From Pseudomonas lijiangensis (GTDB lineage: Bacteria > Pseudomonadota > Gammaproteobacteria > Pseudomonadales > Pseudomonadaceae): 64,000 nt of DNA. Within the stretch, counting starts at the first letter, position 1. Every line of letters starts with the position of its first letter. Positions 62,493-64,000 of the stretch are shown piece after piece. The translations under genes were made by a program, and so were the position numbers. The stretch spans positions 3,173,001 to 3,237,000 of the forward strand of contig NZ_CP076668.1 of NCBI RefSeq assembly GCF_018968705.1, in the 5' to 3' direction. Below the pieces are notes generated by a model. That model did no database searches. It had not been told where the DNA came from and worked only from the letters and a program-made list of their open reading frames with translations.

Positions 62493-63779
62493 ATGGCCAG
62501 CCATCCACAACGTGTCGCCATCGTCATCCCGGCAAGATACGCATCCACCCGCCTCCCCGGTAAACCGCTTGCCGACATCGCGGGCAAACCCATGGTGCAG
62601 CATGTGTATGAGCGCGCTCTGGAAGCCGCCATTGCCGATACGGTGGTGATTGCCACTGACGACCAGCGTGTGGCCGATGCGGCGCGCAGCTTTGGCGCGG
62701 CCTGTGTGATGACATCCCCCGACCATCCTTCGGGCACCGATCGTCTGGCCGAAGTCATGACTCAGGTCGAAGCCGATATCTACGTCAACCTGCAAGGCGA
62801 CGAGCCTCTGGTAAGGCCTGCGGATATCACCACGCTGGTGAAAGGCATGCTTGCCGATGCGTCCGTGCAGGTCGGCACGCTCTGCCATCCGATAGACTCG
62901 GCCGAAGCAGGCAACCCCAATACCGTCAAAGTGGTACTAGCGGCCAACGGCAATGCGCTGTATTTCAGCCGCTCGCCGATTCCTTACCCCCGCGAGGCTG
63001 AAACCGCCACCTACCTCAAGCATGTCGGGGTCTATGCCTATCGTCGCGAGGTGCTGGCCAGCTACTCCGGCTTGCCCCAACCCATGATCGAGCACGCGGA
63101 AAAACTGGAGCAACTGCGCCTGCTGACCGCCGGTTACTGCATTCGCGCCTGGGTGGTGGAGCCCACCGGCCCCGGCGTCGATACCCCTGAATGCCTGGAA
63201 AAGGTCCGTGCCCTGATCGAAGGCCGCTCGCTGCCAAGCCTGCCTGCACTGTCCGACATTCGTCTGGTGATCACGGATGTCGACGGCGTCCTGACCGATG
63301 GCGGCATTTTCTACGACGCCACCGGCGAATGCCTGAAACGCTTCCACGTCCGCGATGGCATGGGCATGCGCATGCTGGAGGAAAACGGCGTGCGCGTGGC
63401 CGTGTTGTCGGGCCGCGACTCGGCCACTTTGCGCAAGCGCGTGGCAGATCTGGGCGTCGAGCTTTGCCAGTTCGGCATCAAGGATAAAAAGGCAGCCTGC
63501 GAGCAGTTGATGGCCGCCGCCGGGGTGACTGCCGGGCAAACAGCCTGTATCGGTGATGACTCCATCGACCTGCCAGCCTTTGCGGCCTGCGGCCTGTCGT
63601 TCGCCGTGGCCGATGCACCGGTCTATGTGCAGCAGCAAGCCACCCATGTGCTGCAACGCGCAGGTGGCACCGGTGCATTTCGCGAGGTTTCCGACTCCAT
63701 CCTGATCGCTCAGGGCAAAGCCGATGTACTGGGCTCTGCTGCCGGTTATGCGTCGGTCATGGCCAAGATGGCCCAGTAA
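62493..63779 (+). CDS. Fused KdsB-KdsC: CMP-Kdo synthetase plus Kdo-8-phosphate phosphatase
   Basis: The 428-residue protein joins two consecutive Kdo-pathway enzymes. Residues 1-250 are KdsB: IPARYASTRLPGKPLADI, HPSGTDRLAEV, YVNLQGDEPLV and FSRSPIPY. Residues 256-428 are a KdsC-type HAD phosphatase: DVDGVLTDG (Asp 262 and 264), VLSGRDS, KDKKAACEQL and CIGDDSIDLPAF. Together they would turn Kdo-8-phosphate into Kdo and then CMP-Kdo for LPS or capsule. Housekeeping kdsB and kdsC are normally separate and with other LPS genes, so this may be an extra or alternative copy. A related nonulosonic acid substrate is possible. Confidence 0.88.
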   Translation: MASHPQRVAIVIPARYASTRLPGKPLADIAGKPMVQHVYERALEAAIADTVVIATDDQRVADAARSFGAACVMTSPDHPSGTDRLAEVMTQVEADIYVNLQGDEPLVRPADITTLVKGMLADASVQVGTLCHPIDSAEAGNPNTVKVVLAANGNALYFSRSPIPYPREAETATYLKHVGVYAYRREVLASYSGLPQPMIEHAEKLEQLRLLTAGYCIRAWVVEPTGPGVDTPECLEKVRALIEGRSLPSLPALSDIRLVITDVDGVLTDGGIFYDATGECLKRFHVRDGMGMRMLEENGVRVAVLSGRDSATLRKRVADLGVELCQFGIKDKKAACEQLMAAAGVTAGQTACIGDDSIDLPAFAACGLSFAVADAPVYVQQQATHVLQRAGGTGAFREVSDSILIAQGKADVLGSAAGYASVMAKMAQ

Positions 63780-63785
63780 AACCTG

Positions 63786-63816
63786 AGGCTCCCGACCTCC
63801 AGCGGCTCGGGAGCCT
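63786..63816 (+). terminator. Hairpin after the KdsB-KdsC gene
   Basis: AGGCTCCCGA and TCGGGAGCCT make a perfect 10-bp stem seven bases past the stop. There is no T tract, so it may be a weak or Rho-assisted terminator. Confidence 0.5.
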
Positions 63817-63911
63817 GTACATCCGCACTACCATTTCCCCTTCTGCATGGAACAACTCCCGCACAACGGCCACTCAGGTTCAAACGAACCTAAGACCGCG
63901 GGAGAGAATTC

Positions 63912-64000
63912 ATGGGCATTCAGTCCGCCAGGGCTTTCAAATACGTACAAGAGTTTTCATGCATTGCCGAGCGTTGCGAAGACAACTGCTGCAAGGGTAA
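63912..64000 (+). CDS. fliB: FliB-like lysine N-methylase, 3' truncated by window edge
   Basis: ATG 63912 follows GGGAGAG. Only 29 residues are visible: MGIQSARAFKYVQEFSCIAE followed by RCEDNCCKG. The Cys pattern FxCIxxxCEDxCCxG is the N-terminal metal-cluster signature of flagellin lysine-N-methylase FliB as I remember it. The call rests on this short motif only; a YkgJ-type zinc/iron protein is the alternative. Confidence 0.6.
   Translation, partial: MGIQSARAFKYVQEFSCIAERCEDNCCKG

Overview
The window reads as a chromosomal segment of a Pseudomonas, probably a plant- or soil-associated species of the syringae/fluorescens group. The clues are two families of Pseudomonas-type REP palindromes, a Fur-controlled PrrF-like sRNA, a DUF1652 gene, FecI/FecR/TonB-receptor signalling, a MexAB-OprM-style efflux operon and dense GC-rich coding. 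No tool was run; all family calls come from motifs read in the translations and from memory of the families.

Layout. 1-11.1 kb: the end of an ebo/edb operon (eboE, eboF) runs without a break into six uncharacterised genes. Two are secreted proteins with one CxxCH haem site, two resemble the N-terminal half of the violacein enzyme VioB, one is a secreted Cys-containing orphan, and one is a beta-propeller. 11.3-25.1 kb: a TonB receptor, a cupin-type XRE regulator, a glutamine-amidotransferase-like hydrolase, LysR and GlxA-type regulators, azoreductase, an alpha/beta hydrolase, an orphan histidine kinase, a GH13 trehalose-synthase-like enzyme, a frameshifted LysR gene and a DJ-1/FtrA pair.

25.2-37.5 kb: a ten-gene minus-strand operon. 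In transcription order it holds a cupin, a methionyl-tRNA-synthetase-like enzyme, a DAO-type flavoenzyme, a cytosolic periplasmic-binding-like protein, a lysine/ornithine N-hydroxylase-like enzyme, a fused SbnA-SbnB diaminopropionate synthase, a second flavoprotein, a LysE exporter, an iron-type alcohol dehydrogenase and a serine hydrolase. N-hydroxylase, cupin, MetRS-like protein and DAO together are the set known to build hydrazines in triacsin, s56-p1 and pyrazofurin/formycin pathways. No NRPS or PKS is present. The operon probably makes and exports a small N-N bonded amino-acid-derived product. This and the ebo/VioB-like cluster are the two best candidates for undescribed systems.

37.7-45.6 kb: PrrF-like sRNA, Xre-RES toxin-antitoxin pair, AcuI-like reductase with its TetR regulator and twin operators, nitronate monooxygenase, modABC behind a perfect ModE-like palindrome, and topoisomerase IB. 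45.7-48.8 kb: a small-gene region between tRNA-Leu(TAA) and tRNA-Cys(GCA) with DUF1652, an HNH nuclease and several very small proteins, including a 45-residue secreted Cys-rich peptide. 49-64 kb: DUF4432 epimerase-like protein, an iron-responsive sigma/anti-sigma/TonB receptor system, an RND efflux operon divergent from BaeSR, a fused KdsB-KdsC enzyme, and the start of a FliB-like lysine methylase cut by the window edge.
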